From Bacteroidaceae bacterium (GTDB lineage: Bacteria > Bacteroidota > Bacteroidia > Bacteroidales > Bacteroidaceae), in assembly GCA_017650105.1 (NCBI GenBank), contig JAGCFO010000032.1, positions 29,769-93,768 on the forward strand: DNA of 64,000 bases, written 5' to 3'. The notes below the pieces were generated by a model. That model had not been told where the DNA came from and made no database searches. It was given only the letters and a program-made list of their open reading frames with translations. Of the stretch, positions 9,421-19,870 are shown in pieces (the stretch's first letter is position 1; each line of letters begins with the position of its first letter). Both the position numbers and the translations under genes were made by a program.

Positions 9421-9897
9421 ATGAAGCTAAAGCACCTTTTCCTTTTAATTCCCTTCTGCCTGTTGGCTTATGCTTGTCAACAGGAAACGATATATGCAGA
9501 GGATCCTGTTTACGACAATATGTTCTTCTCTCCAGATAGTATTGATTTTCATTCGGCTATCGTTACTAAGGTGTCTTTTGTTCCCGCTCAGAAGGTTTAT
9601 GTGGGCATTCCTTTTGCTAATGGTGGCGAAGGGCAGAATATCATGCGTGCCACTCAGACTTGGCAGCTGATCAGTCCCTCGGGTGATGTGCTGAAAAAGG
9701 AGTCGAAGACTGTTGTCAGCGCTGCCGGAAAGGAACCCTTCTGGGAGTTTAATGCTCCTTTGAATCCTGGTGTATATACGGTTTCGTTCAAGGAGAAATA
9801 CTCCTATTCGGCACAGAAAATCTCGGGGCAGATTTTTGGAGAATCCAGAACTGTATCCGCCACTTTCAAAGTCAAAGAGGATCCTGTTCTTCCTTAA
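9421..9897 (+). CDS. Small lipoprotein of unknown function
   Basis: A 158-residue exported lipoprotein. ATG 9421 gives a short signal with lipobox LLAYAC (Cys19). The mature part is beta-rich with repeated V/F/Y strands (KVYVGIPFANGG, GVYTVSFKEKYSYS) and resembles an Ig-like or jelly-roll fold, but no family is recognised. It has its own promoter and no partner close by, as 450 bases separate it from the FAS1 operon. Confidence 0.75.
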   Translation: MKLKHLFLLIPFCLLAYACQQETIYAEDPVYDNMFFSPDSIDFHSAIVTKVSFVPAQKVYVGIPFANGGEGQNIMRATQTWQLISPSGDVLKKESKTVVSAAGKEPFWEFNAPLNPGVYTVSFKEKYSYSAQKISGQIFGESRTVSATFKVKEDPVLP

Positions 9898-10086
9898 AGT
9901 GCTACTTCAACTTATAGCAATAAAATGCTTTAAGTATAGTGGCCTTATTCCTTAATCCACAATTGTTTGAACTTGGCTATTCTGATTCGGAAGTGTAGCC
10001 ATTATGCCTTTTGTTTATGCCTGTCTATACTTGAAGGAACTTGCGCGAGATGTTCTTTCGTCACATGGTGTGTTTCGTTAGACATA

Positions 10087-10163
10087 ATTTTCCCTTCTCC
10101 AAAAAAATTTTTCCCTTCTTCATCTCGCGATATTTGTTCTCCAAAAATATTTTTTCCTTCTTC
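10087..10163 (+). repeat. 21-bp phased array, copy B
   Basis: Pyrimidine motifs CCCTTCTCC, CCCTTCTTC, GTTCTCC and CCTTCTTC end at 10100, 10121, 10142 and 10163, exactly 21 bp apart. The third unit has the TCGCGA core. Units are separated by A/T tracts such as A7T5. It points toward the FAS1 gene 185 bp downstream. Confidence 0.85.
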
Positions 10164-10254
10164 AAAATCCGAGATAGGGAATACTTGCCAAAATGCCGTG
10201 AAGATAGCTCTGAGGAGAACTTTGCATCATCTTTATAACATTTGTTTTGACAAA

Positions 10255-10286
10255 TTTGCAGTTTTTGGGAAAAAGCGTTATATTTG
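10255..10286 (+). promoter_or_regulatory. Promoter of the FAS1-SusC-SusD operon
   Basis: TTTG (10255-10258) and TATATTTG (10279-10286) are 20 bp apart, a strong match to the Bacteroidota consensus. The leader to ATG 10348 is about 55 bases. No other good promoter was seen until the terminator at 27978. Confidence 0.8.
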
Positions 10287-10347
10287 TACGCTTTTTTAAA
10301 TAAAAGAAGTAGAGCATTAATTTTCAAATACCAACCTAATCAATCCT

Positions 10348-12936
10348 ATGAAAGGAAGACAAAGAAAAGTCCGGCAGGCGAGGGCGTGGACTCTTATGAT
10401 GCCGATAGTTGTGGCTATCGTCATGTTGAATGCCTGCCATGAAGACTACATTCTTGATGAACAGGAGCCTGAATGGCTTGGCAGCAGCATTTACGACTAT
10501 CTGAAAGACGAAGGTTGCTACACACAGTTCATTCGGCTGATTGACGATCTTGACTACGCTGAGGTTCTCTCAAAGACAGGTAGTAAGACGCTGTTTGTAG
10601 TCAACGACTCCACGTTCGGTGAATTTTATAGAAGTAACGAATGGGATGTGCACAAATACGAGGACCTTTCGTCGGCACAGAAAAAGCTGTTGCTCAACTC
10701 AAACATGTTGAACAACGTCTACTACACTGATATGCTGGCCCGTGTGGAGGGCCCCGTGGAAGGCAAGTGTCTCCGTCGTACTACGGCGCTGAGCGTACAG
10801 GACTCGGTAAGCCGCATCACTCCGTCGGAAATGCCCTCTACCAACTATTGGGATAAGGGACGTGCGAAAGGATACCTCCTGCTGATGAAGGACAACACGG
10901 CATCGCCTATGGTGCACTTTACCAACAAGTTCATGCAGTACAACGGCATCACAGAGGAGGATTTCAGCGTTATTCACAACGGGCAAAAGCGTCGCACGAA
11001 AGACGAGGTGTTTGTGAATGGCGTGCGCATCGTTTCGGCTAACAATAAGTGTAAAAATGGCGTAGTACACCGACTGGAAAAGCTTACGGTGCCCCTTGTG
11101 AATATGGCAGAGGCGGTTAACAAGAATGCTTCCTCCAGCGAGTTTGCAAGGCTGATGGACCGTTTCTGTGCTCCCTATTATAATGCGCAGGCAACGCTTG
11201 ACTATCAGCGTCTACACCCCGGTAGTGAAGACTCGGTGTACGTGAAACGCTATTTCACAAGTCGTGGGCAGAATAACGAGGAGTTTCTCAACACCCCAGC
11301 CGATACGCTGGCACTCGGCTCACTCGATTTCGACCCCGGATGGAACCGCTACGAGGCAGATGCCCAAACCGATATGGAGGAAGATATGGCTGTGATGTTC
11401 GTACCAACCAACGAGGTGCTGGATAAATACTGGAATGAGGGTGGAGGACGTTTTCTCAAAGAACGTTATGGTTCATGGGACAATGTGCCCGATCGCGTGC
11501 TCGATGACTTGATTTCCAATCACATGAAACAATCGTTCGACGCAAGCGTGCCCAGCAAGTTCTATCAGGTGAAAAACGACGGACAAGTGGATATGGGCGT
11601 GGAGATGAGCAACGTGCTGAGCACTCAGCTCTGCAACAACGGCGTGATTTACTTTACCAATCGCGTTTATCCGCCCGTAGCCTATATCTCCGTGAGTGCT
11701 CCTACGCTGGTTAACGACAACATGCGCGTTGCCGACTGGGCGATAGAAGAACTCAACTTCTACGCCTACCTTCGTTCGATGGACTCATACTATAGCTTCA
11801 TCCTCCCCACCGACGAAGCTTTCTCGCACTATCTTGACCCGATTTCCTTTGCTCAAGGTGAACCAGAGGAATGGGAATTCTATTACGATACCAAGTCGGG
11901 AAAGGTGGGTGCTCGCGTATACGAATATGATGTGGAGACGGGTTCGCGTGTGAGAGAGAAACGCACGATTGCTCCTGGAAATGCAGTAATTGAAGACCGT
12001 CTGGACGATATAATGGATTATCACATAATCGTAGATACCGTAGAGAATTGCCAGACAGGCAAGGTCTTCTACCAAACAAAAGGAAAAGGTACTATCGTAG
12101 TTCGCCCCGACAGCAGGATAGAAGGTTTTGACTTCTATGGAGGTTATCAGTACGAAAACAATGAGGGCGTTGCGGTACCTTCCGACAATATTTACGACTA
12201 CTCACTGGAAGGAAACGGAAAGACCTATGTTACAGACGTGCTGATGCAGGCTCCCCAGAAGTCGGTTTATGCAGCTATAAGCGAGCATGCCGGCACGCAG
12301 GAAAATCCTGGGCCTTTTTACGAGTTCTTCCGCCTGATGGCAGGAAGCGAAGATGTGTTCTACCGGGATGAGGACTATTCAACCGTTGACTATGCCGTCA
12401 AGCCCTTCAATACATATCACTATACCGTTTATGTACCCGACAATCAGTCGGTACGCGACGCTATTGCGGGAGGATTGCCCGACTGGGACTTTGTGGAGAG
12501 CGAGAAGCAGCGCCTTGATTCGTTAGATGAGCGAGGACTTCTCGACGAGAACTTTGTGATAGAAGACTATATTGACTCCCTTTCTAATGTCATCACAAAG
12601 TTTGTTCAATACCACATTCAGGATAATTCTGTTTATGTAGGAGGAGGTGTTCGTTTCGGATCATTCGAAACAGCCGCAATGAAGGTAATGGTGGAAGCTG
12701 AGAAGATTATTCCTCTGTACTTCTATCGCTTGAATGTGCAAGCAGACAACAATCAGATTGTCGTAACTGATGCAATCGGGCAGAAGCACTATGTGCAGAC
12801 AGCAGACCCTGCTCTCTACAATATCCTTGCCCGCGACTATTTGTTTAATTCCAAAGACGTCAGCTCATCAACGCAAATTGAGACGTCTTCTTTCGCAGTG
12901 ATCCATGCTATCAATGGCGTGCTGAGATTTGAATAA
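10348..12936 (+). CDS. Multi-domain fasciclin (FAS1) lipoprotein
   Basis: An 862-residue exported lipoprotein (lipobox VMLNAC, Cys30). About four divergent FAS1 modules can be followed by their recurring strand-turn motifs: TLFVVNDSTFGEF near 85, VMFVPTNEVLDKYW near 350, SFILPTDEAFSHYL near 482 and TVYVPDNQSVRDAI near 692. Each is followed by an ING/NG-V-(I/V)-H-like closing strand, for example AINGVLRFE at the end. FAS1 domains mediate adhesion or ligand binding; the ligand is unknown. As first gene of an operon with two SusC/SusD pairs it probably sits on the cell surface next to the first complex. The SusC start lies 13 bases past its stop, indicating coupling. Confidence 0.82.
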   Translation: MKGRQRKVRQARAWTLMMPIVVAIVMLNACHEDYILDEQEPEWLGSSIYDYLKDEGCYTQFIRLIDDLDYAEVLSKTGSKTLFVVNDSTFGEFYRSNEWDVHKYEDLSSAQKKLLLNSNMLNNVYYTDMLARVEGPVEGKCLRRTTALSVQDSVSRITPSEMPSTNYWDKGRAKGYLLLMKDNTASPMVHFTNKFMQYNGITEEDFSVIHNGQKRRTKDEVFVNGVRIVSANNKCKNGVVHRLEKLTVPLVNMAEAVNKNASSSEFARLMDRFCAPYYNAQATLDYQRLHPGSEDSVYVKRYFTSRGQNNEEFLNTPADTLALGSLDFDPGWNRYEADAQTDMEEDMAVMFVPTNEVLDKYWNEGGGRFLKERYGSWDNVPDRVLDDLISNHMKQSFDASVPSKFYQVKNDGQVDMGVEMSNVLSTQLCNNGVIYFTNRVYPPVAYISVSAPTLVNDNMRVADWAIEELNFYAYLRSMDSYYSFILPTDEAFSHYLDPISFAQGEPEEWEFYYDTKSGKVGARVYEYDVETGSRVREKRTIAPGNAVIEDRLDDIMDYHIIVDTVENCQTGKVFYQTKGKGTIVVRPDSRIEGFDFYGGYQYENNEGVAVPSDNIYDYSLEGNGKTYVTDVLMQAPQKSVYAAISEHAGTQENPGPFYEFFRLMAGSEDVFYRDEDYSTVDYAVKPFNTYHYTVYVPDNQSVRDAIAGGLPDWDFVESEKQRLDSLDERGLLDENFVIEDYIDSLSNVITKFVQYHIQDNSVYVGGGVRFGSFETAAMKVMVEAEKIIPLYFYRLNVQADNNQIVVTDAIGQKHYVQTADPALYNILARDYLFNSKDVSSSTQIETSSFAVIHAINGVLRFE

Positions 12937-12949
12937 TAAAGACAGGACG

Positions 12950-15900
12950 ATGAAAACGAAACATTACATATTCTGTACTATACTGCTGACGCTGACGGCG
13001 TTCAGCTCCCATCTCTCAGCCCAAACTATAGTGAGCGGAACTGTTAGTGATGCTACAGAGCCTCTTATGATGGTAAACGTCGTAGAGATAGACGAAGCAA
13101 ACCGTATCATTGAAGCTACCGTTACGGATATTAACGGTCAGTTCTCAATGCAAGTCAAGAATACACGCGACAAGCTTCAGTTCTCCTATATAGGATATAC
13201 GACTGTCTCCTTACCGATAGGCGACAGAAAGGTGTTCAATGTCACCATTAAGGATGAACTACAGTTGGACGAGGTTGTTATTAATGCTGTTAAGAAAGAT
13301 AACGCAGGAGGACTCGATATTCCTCAACGCGAGATGTCTATTGCTGCGCAGTCTCTCAATATGAGCGAGTTTGAAGGACTTGGTTTCACTTCGGTTGATG
13401 AAGCCCTTCAGGGACGCATTGCGGGACTTGATATTGTGATGAACTCTGGAAACTTAGGCTCTGGCACCACGATGCGTCTTCGTGGAGTGAGCTCCATCAA
13501 CGGAAATAGCGAACCTTTGATTGTTGTTGACGGAAACGTGTTTGAGACAACGGGCAACGATGATTTTGATTATGCCAATGCCGATGAAGAAAAATTCGCT
13601 GAGTTGCTATGCGTTAATCCAGATGATATAGAGAAAATTGACGTCCTCAAGGATGCTGCGGCTACGGCTGCTTGGGGTTCGCAGGGAGCTAACGGCGTTA
13701 TCCAGATAAAAACGAAGCGTGGAAGCAGAGGGCAGACGAGAGTCACCTATAGCTATCGAATGAACTTGACTCATCAGCCCTCGGGAATTAAAATGCTTAA
13801 TGGAGATGACTATACGATGTTGCTGAAAGAAGCCTATTTCAATCCCGAGCAGAGCGACAGAGCGGCAAACATCATCGAGCTCAACTACGATCCATCTTTC
13901 TCGGAGTATCAGAATTTCAATAACAATACCGACTGGGTGAAGGCTGTGAAACAAACGGGTATCAAGCACAGTCATTTTCTCTCACTTACAGGAGGAGGCG
14001 ACAAAGCAACGTTCCGTATCAGCGGAGGCTATGATAAAGAAACCGGCTCCATCATAGGGCAGGAACTCGATAGACTATCTACGCGCGTAAACCTAGATTA
14101 TTATGTGAGCGATAGGATCAAAATCTCGAGTGACTTTTCGCTTACTTATACCGATAATGACAAAAACTACCCCTACAAAGAGGGGAACAGGGATATCGGC
14201 CTGCTGGGTGTTGCCTATAAGAAAATGCCGAATCTTGGTGTCTTTGCGGAAACTGCTGGCGGTACTCTTACGGATAACTACTATTACACTCTGCAGAGCA
14301 TGTCGAGCGAGTTGTCGGATCAGCGAGTTCTTCCAAACCCTGTAGCGGTAGCCCATTTAGCAACGAATAAATATCGCTCCTATACTCTCAACGCGCAGTT
14401 TGAATTGCAGTACGACTTGCTGAGTCCGGATGAATAGGGGCATCAGTTACGCTACAATGGACGTGCTCTTCTTTCCACGTTCAACGATTATACCGATATG
14501 TACTACCCGCGTGAGCTATCAACATTGAATTGGTACGACGCATCAGTCAACAGCACCACACAGTCGGGCAATCGTAATCGCGCGTTTACCACACGCCATA
14601 CATTGACTTTCACACCGAAATTTGACAATGAGGATCATTTCTTCACTACGATGATTCGCGGAGAATTGACTGACGGAAACGGTAGTGGTTCGGGAGTCAC
14701 GACATCTGGCTTGCCAAACAATATCTCTTCCTCCAGCGCTGATGGAGAATTGAATAATATGTGGACTTCGCTTAACCAATGGCGTAGCATCTATTTCACT
14801 TATAGCGCACACTATAGCTATAAGTCGAAATATGCCATTCTTTTCACGGCTCGACTGGATGGTTCAACAAAATTCGGAAGCGACAACAGATGGGGTTTCT
14901 TCCCGTCGATTTCCGGGCGCTGGAACATCAGCGATGAGCCCTGGATGGATTGGTCGAACGATTGGCTCTCAATGCTTTCCTTCCGCCCCGGTTTCGGGCA
15001 GGTAGGACAGCAGCCGGGAGCGCAGTACCTTCATTTTAGTCGTTATGGCTCAGCTTCTCAGTATATGGATATGCCCGCCTTTCGTCCCAACAATATAAGG
15101 TTAACGGACTTGAGATGGGAGACCAAAACCACTTGGAACTTAGGTACCGATATAGGCCTGTTCGACGATATGATAACTATGGATGTCAACATTTATGATC
15201 AATTGACAACCGACTTGCTTATGCAGAACGTGGGTATCCCTACAAGCACGGGTTACTCGGCTCTTTCGTGGAAAAATGTGGGAAGTATGCGTAATCAGGG
15301 CTGGGAACTTAACATCAACGGCAATCAAGTGCTAAAGTTGGGTGACTTGAAGGCTGGATTTAACGTGACACTTGGAAACAACGTCAACCAGATTGTTGAG
15401 ATGGACGAAACGACTCTTATGGGTCTTAACGGTGATTTCAACTTCGCAAACGGTTCCTATCTTACTCGAGTGCAAGTTGCAAATGCCTTCGGTTCCATTT
15501 ATGGATTCCGTTACAAAGGTGTCTATCAGTATAGTGAGTATAGTGCTGAGGAGGTGCCGGGCGTGAGTGGGCCGAATGCCCCTGTGGCTCATGATGCTAA
15601 AGGAAATGTTATCGTCGATGAGGAAGGTAAACCCATCCCGATGGTTTTTGACTATGATGACATCAACTACACTTTCAAGGGAGGTGATGCTATCTACGAG
15701 GATGTGAACCATGATGGGAATATTAACGAATTAGATATCGTTTATCTGGGTAATTGTAATCCAAAGGTGACGGGCGGTTTCGGCTTCCGTCTCAACTACC
15801 GGAGATGGTCTCTCAACGCGCAGTTCAACTATCGTTATGGAAGCAAGATTCTGAATATTGCTAAGATGAATGCCGAGAATATGTATTCCAACAACAATCA

Positions 15901-16249
15901 GAGTTTTGCTGTCAATTGGCGTTGGCGCACCGAGGGCGACGTAACCTCCATTCCACGCGCACTCCATTATGCGGGATATAATTTCTTAGGTTCCGACCGT
16001 TTTGTTGAGAACGGCTCATTCTGCCGCTTCAACTACCTCCAGATCAGTTATAATTTCACTCCTGAGTTTATGAAAAGGATTGGAGCGAAAAGCGCCTATG
16101 TCTCTTTGTCGGGTAACAACCTTGTTAACTGGACGAAGTATTCCGGAGTTGATCCGGAAGTGGGCTATGGCGGATATGGACTTAGCACAGATGCCTCTCA
16201 GACACCTCGTGCCAAATACTTTACCTGTAGCATGAGTATCACCTTCTAA
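12950..16249 (+). pseudogene. SusC/RagA TonB-dependent receptor interrupted by an amber codon
   Basis: A full-length SusC-like outer-membrane receptor (1,099 codons) with one in-frame TAG at 14435-14437 (codon 496). The frame is open on both sides of it, so no frameshift is involved. The N-terminal part has a signal peptide (MKTKHYIFCTILLTLTAFS), a carboxypeptidase-D-like domain (GQFSMQVKN), and a plug with GLDIVMNSGNLGSG, TTMRLRGVSSING and PLIVVDGNVFE. The C-terminal part continues the barrel with normal codon use and ends MSITF. The gap sequence after TAG (GHQLRYNGRALLSTFND) is a normal SusC barrel strand. TAG is used as a true stop elsewhere (45358-45360). This could be a recent nonsense mutation, a sequencing error, or rare readthrough; the start at 12950 follows a purine-rich GACAGGA. 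Confidence 0.85.
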
Positions 16250-17895
16250 TGCAGAGAACTATGAGAAAACAAAATAGAACAAAATTCTCCAATTGGTTTT
16301 GTGCCTTTGCATTATGCACAACGATTTCAGGTTGTAGCGATTTTCTTGGCATCCTTCCGCTCAACGAAGTGGTGTTAGAGAACTACTGGACTAACGAAGA
16401 TGATGTACGCTCCGTTGTGTCGTCTTGCTACAGCGCGATGGCCTCCAACGAATTTGTGAAACTTTCGTTTGTTTGGGGAGAGATGCGTTCCGACAACATC
16501 GTGCGCGGTTTGGGTACGAGCGAGGAGGAAATAGAGATTCTTGAAGGAAACCTACAACCCTCACATAGTGTTACTCGATGGTCAAGTTTCTATAACGTAA
16601 TCAACCTTTGCAATACCGTTTTGTATTATGGCCCTGATGTTGTTAACAAAGATCCCGACTTCAACGAGAGCGAGTGGCTGGCAATGAAATCGGAAGTTTT
16701 GACAATCCGTTCTCTTTGTTACTTCTACCTTGTACGAACATTTAGGGATATCCCTCTGGTGCTCAATCCCACAGTCGACGATAATGGTTCCTATCAGCAT
16801 CCTGCAGCAGATCAGTTCGATGTGCTGAACCAAATAGTCAACGACTTGCTCGAAGCCGAACGATATGCCGTAAAGCGCTATAGCAAGGAAACGTACAATA
16901 AAGGACGCGTAACCCAGCTTACTGTGCAAGCCCTCCTTGCCGACGTTTACCTTTGGCTAGAGGACTACGACAACTGCATAGCTTATTGCAACAAAGTGAT
17001 TTCCTCCAAGATAGAGGAGGCAGAAGAGGAGCAGATGAACTACGACGGAACATATCCTCTCATTGGAAACCAAAAGACAAACAGTACCGCTCTGACTCAT
17101 GAGGCCTACAACGATATTTTCGGAGTCGGCAATTCCTTCGAGAGTATTTTCGAACTGCAGTTTACGAGAAACCAGCAGTCGAACGACATTATTCCCGGAT
17201 ATTTTGGAACAGCTACTGCTCCCAACAATATTGGAGCTATCGCCTGTGCTGATTTCATAGCCGATGGTGCCACGAGTGGAAACGACATCTTTGTTAAAAC
17301 CGACATTCGCGCGATAGAGAACTTCAATGCGAAGTCTACCAGTTTCTTCCCGGTTCGGAAATACGTTGTTGAAAGTATTAACAATCAAGACGTTTGCACC
17401 TATCGCTCGCTCAACCTGTCAAACTGGATTTTCTATCGACTTACCGACATTATGCTCTTGCAGGCAGAAGCGCTCACCGAACGCAGCCAGCAGTCGGGAG
17501 ATACAAACGAGGAGGATTTGAAGGAAGCCTTCCAGCTTGTCAGCGCAGTTTATAATAGAGCCAACATCAGTCAAGCGGCAAAAGACACTCTGCAGTTCGG
17601 CTCATATAACAGCTATCCCAAAATGGCTTCGCTGGTGCTGCTCGAGCGGCATCGTGAACTCATGTTCGAAGGAAAACGTTGGTTCGATCTCGTGCGCAAG
17701 GCACGTCGCGAAGGAAACAACAGCGCGATGATGGACCTCGCCAAACGTAAATACACATATCCCGAATCGGTAAAGAGCAAGTGGATTAAGCCCGATATGC
17801 TCTATTTCCCCATCAACGAACAAGAGCTGAAGGTGAACCTTCTGCTTAAGCAAAACCCGGGGTACGATACAGGCGAAACAATTAAAAAGAGTTGA
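16249..17895 (+). CDS. SusD/RagB nutrient-binding lipoprotein (first pair)
   Basis: A 548-residue surface lipoprotein (lipobox TISGC, Cys29) that would cap the preceding SusC. It has the SusD-like N-terminus (LNEVVLENYWTNEDDVRSVV), a TPR-like middle, and the C-terminal family mark HRELMFEGKRWFDLVR. The start codon overlaps the SusC stop as TAATG, so translation should be coupled; the reading frame is intact, suggesting selection still acts on this gene or that damage to SusC is recent. ATG 16261 is a possible alternative start. The ligand is unknown. Confidence 0.93.
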   Translation: MQRTMRKQNRTKFSNWFCAFALCTTISGCSDFLGILPLNEVVLENYWTNEDDVRSVVSSCYSAMASNEFVKLSFVWGEMRSDNIVRGLGTSEEEIEILEGNLQPSHSVTRWSSFYNVINLCNTVLYYGPDVVNKDPDFNESEWLAMKSEVLTIRSLCYFYLVRTFRDIPLVLNPTVDDNGSYQHPAADQFDVLNQIVNDLLEAERYAVKRYSKETYNKGRVTQLTVQALLADVYLWLEDYDNCIAYCNKVISSKIEEAEEEQMNYDGTYPLIGNQKTNSTALTHEAYNDIFGVGNSFESIFELQFTRNQQSNDIIPGYFGTATAPNNIGAIACADFIADGATSGNDIFVKTDIRAIENFNAKSTSFFPVRKYVVESINNQDVCTYRSLNLSNWIFYRLTDIMLLQAEALTERSQQSGDTNEEDLKEAFQLVSAVYNRANISQAAKDTLQFGSYNSYPKMASLVLLERHRELMFEGKRWFDLVRKARREGNNSAMMDLAKRKYTYPESVKSKWIKPDMLYFPINEQELKVNLLLKQNPGYDTGETIKKS

Positions 17896-17948
17896 TGCTT
17901 TCATCAAAGCAGAATATGTATTACCCAAAATGGATTTTTCTTTCTAAA

Positions 17949-17989
17949 TAAATTTTTTTCCCTTCTTCAAAAAAATTTTTCCCTTCTCG
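17949..17989 (+). repeat. 21-bp phased array, copy C (short)
   Basis: Two motifs, CCCTTCTTC ending at 17968 and CCCTTCTCG ending at 17989, are 21 bp apart and separated by A7T5. It lacks the CGCGA core. It fills most of the 111-base gap between susD and the FAS1 gene starting at 18007. Confidence 0.75.
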
Positions 17990-18006
17990 AAAAAAAATTA
18001 TTCGTT

Positions 18007-19866
18007 ATGAAAAAAACAATATCCCTTCTTCTCCCCACGCTGCTGCTAATTCTCGCATCAGGATGCGTGGAGGAACTCAAGACGGAGAACTTCTATACCT
18101 TCACGGGTGAGATGATAAGCGACTATCTCGACAACCGCCCTGAGTCGTTCAGTGATTTCTCCTATGTGCTTGAACGGGCAGGCGTGAAGCAGCTCCTCGC
18201 AGCTTATGGGACATACACTTGTTTCGCTCCCACCAACGAGGCTTTTGGAATTTACATGAAGGAACACGGCTATACGAGTATTGAGCAGCTCACCGATGCC
18301 GACTGTGACACCATAGCCTTCGGACATGTTATCAAGGTGGAATACCTGACAACCGACTTGGACAACGGAGTGGTAGGTACTGCAAACATGAATGACCGTT
18401 TCATCCAGGTTTACATCGATTCGCTCAACAGCGACTATTACGTAAACCGCGACTCAAAAATCATCATTAAAGATCAAGAAGTGGAGAACGGGGTGGTGCA
18501 CGTCGTAGATCATGTGTTGCTTCCGTCGACAGAGCAATTGCCCGACCTAATGGTACTTGACCCCTCCATAAGCATTTTCTGCGAGGCGATGAAGTTGACT
18601 CATTTCGACGACTCCCTGCAGAAGTATATGGATGAGAACTATGTGTATGAGGACATCACATATAATTATGTTCGTCAAGGAGAAACCTGCATCAGGCCCA
18701 AACATAGGCGTTACGGGTATACAGGTTTCATTGAGACGAACGAAGCGTTTGCCAAAAGCGGAATCACTAGTCTTGAGGATTTAATCCGCTACGCAAAAGA
18801 TGTCTACGACACCTCTTACCCCGAAGACGCTGGTAAATACGATGCAGATTTCACTCATCGCAAGAATCCTCTCAATCGCTTCGTATCGTATCATTTCCTC
18901 AACCGCACCATTTATGCAAGCAAGATTACGACAACCATCAGCATCATGCCTCAATATGAGTCGGTTGACTTCTACGAGACAATGTGCCCGGGAACAATCC
19001 TCAAGGTTGAAAAAGGGCAGGGGACCCGTTACAAAGGCCTCCGACTCAATCGACGCTGGGATACCTCTTTCCAAGTGGAGGGCGTTTTAGTACAAGACAA
19101 TAATGGATATGACGGGAACAACGGAGTTTACTATACCATCGACCGTCCTCTTGTCTATGATACGGATGTGAAGACGAAAGTGCTGAATACCCGCATCCGC
19201 GTCGATGCTGCTTCGCTTATGCCTGAGCTTGCTACGAATGGCATATTCCGTAACGACGAAAAGCAATGTTACTGGGTACCAGAGGGCTTCTCCGACAATA
19301 TGAAATTCTATCAGGAGTCTATTGTGATATATCAGTATCAGCAACCTGACTATTGGTGCTGGTATGGAGATGAGATTATCGGTTTCGGACTGTATGACTT
19401 TTCGCTGAAACTTCCTCCTGTTCCCGAGGGTACATATGAGATTCGCTATGGGTATGTCCCTATGGCTCAGAGAGGAATCACTCAAATCTATGTGGACGAT
19501 ATTCCTCAGGGTATTCCCATTGACTTAACGGTGAATACCTACGGAACCTACAACGATCCGAAAATCGGATGGGTGCGCGACACAGGAGACGACGAAACAG
19601 ACGATAAGAATGACAAGGCTATGCATAATAGAGGATACATGAAGGGACCCGACAGCCAATGTTTCACAAGTGCAAAGACGCTAGCGCGTAGCCAGCAGAA
19701 CTTGCTCCGCAAGATAGTGGCTACTCAGTATCTGACTCCCGACAAGGATCATTTCATTCGTTTCCGCTCGGTTACCCAAAATTCGCTGGAGTTCATGCTT
19801 GACTACATCGAACTCTGCCCGAAGAGCGTATATGACAACCCATATCAACGCGAAGACCGACATTGA
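18007..19866 (+). CDS. FAS1 lipoprotein with C-terminal jelly-roll-like domain
   Basis: A 619-residue lipoprotein (lipobox LASGC, Cys20). The first FAS1 module spans about 30-185: FSYVLERAGVKQLL, then TYTCFAPTNEAFGIYM, and the closing ENGVVHVVDHVLLP. A second, degenerate FAS1 module follows to about 385. The last 200 residues (YWCWYGDEIIGFGLYDFSL, EGTYEIRYGYV, SLEFMLDYIELCP) look like a beta-sandwich of the carbohydrate-binding kind, as often paired with FAS1 in Bacteroidota. Function is unknown, likely ligand binding at the surface. It follows the short repeat array and is separated by only 4 bases from the next gene. Confidence 0.8.
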   Translation: MKKTISLLLPTLLLILASGCVEELKTENFYTFTGEMISDYLDNRPESFSDFSYVLERAGVKQLLAAYGTYTCFAPTNEAFGIYMKEHGYTSIEQLTDADCDTIAFGHVIKVEYLTTDLDNGVVGTANMNDRFIQVYIDSLNSDYYVNRDSKIIIKDQEVENGVVHVVDHVLLPSTEQLPDLMVLDPSISIFCEAMKLTHFDDSLQKYMDENYVYEDITYNYVRQGETCIRPKHRRYGYTGFIETNEAFAKSGITSLEDLIRYAKDVYDTSYPEDAGKYDADFTHRKNPLNRFVSYHFLNRTIYASKITTTISIMPQYESVDFYETMCPGTILKVEKGQGTRYKGLRLNRRWDTSFQVEGVLVQDNNGYDGNNGVYYTIDRPLVYDTDVKTKVLNTRIRVDAASLMPELATNGIFRNDEKQCYWVPEGFSDNMKFYQESIVIYQYQQPDYWCWYGDEIIGFGLYDFSLKLPPVPEGTYEIRYGYVPMAQRGITQIYVDDIPQGIPIDLTVNTYGTYNDPKIGWVRDTGDDETDDKNDKAMHNRGYMKGPDSQCFTSAKTLARSQQNLLRKIVATQYLTPDKDHFIRFRSVTQNSLEFMLDYIELCPKSVYDNPYQREDRH

Positions 19867-19870
19867 TTTT

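Larger units (their letters stand above)
9898..10347. other. Intergenic region with 21-bp array and FAS1-operon promoter
   Basis: About 450 bases without a credible gene. It holds the phased repeat array at 10087-10163 and the operon promoter at 10255-10286. Short frames across it are the array read in different frames. Confidence 0.6.

Noticed and set aside
14430..14440. Frameshift or use of an alternative genetic code (TAG as sense) in the first SusC
   Set aside because: The frame is the same before and after the TAG, and TAG acts as a normal stop in another gene of this window (45358-45360). A point nonsense mutation or an error is simpler.
17949..17989. Terminator after the first SusD
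   Set aside because: T-rich runs are present but there is no GC stem; the runs belong to the 21-bp array.
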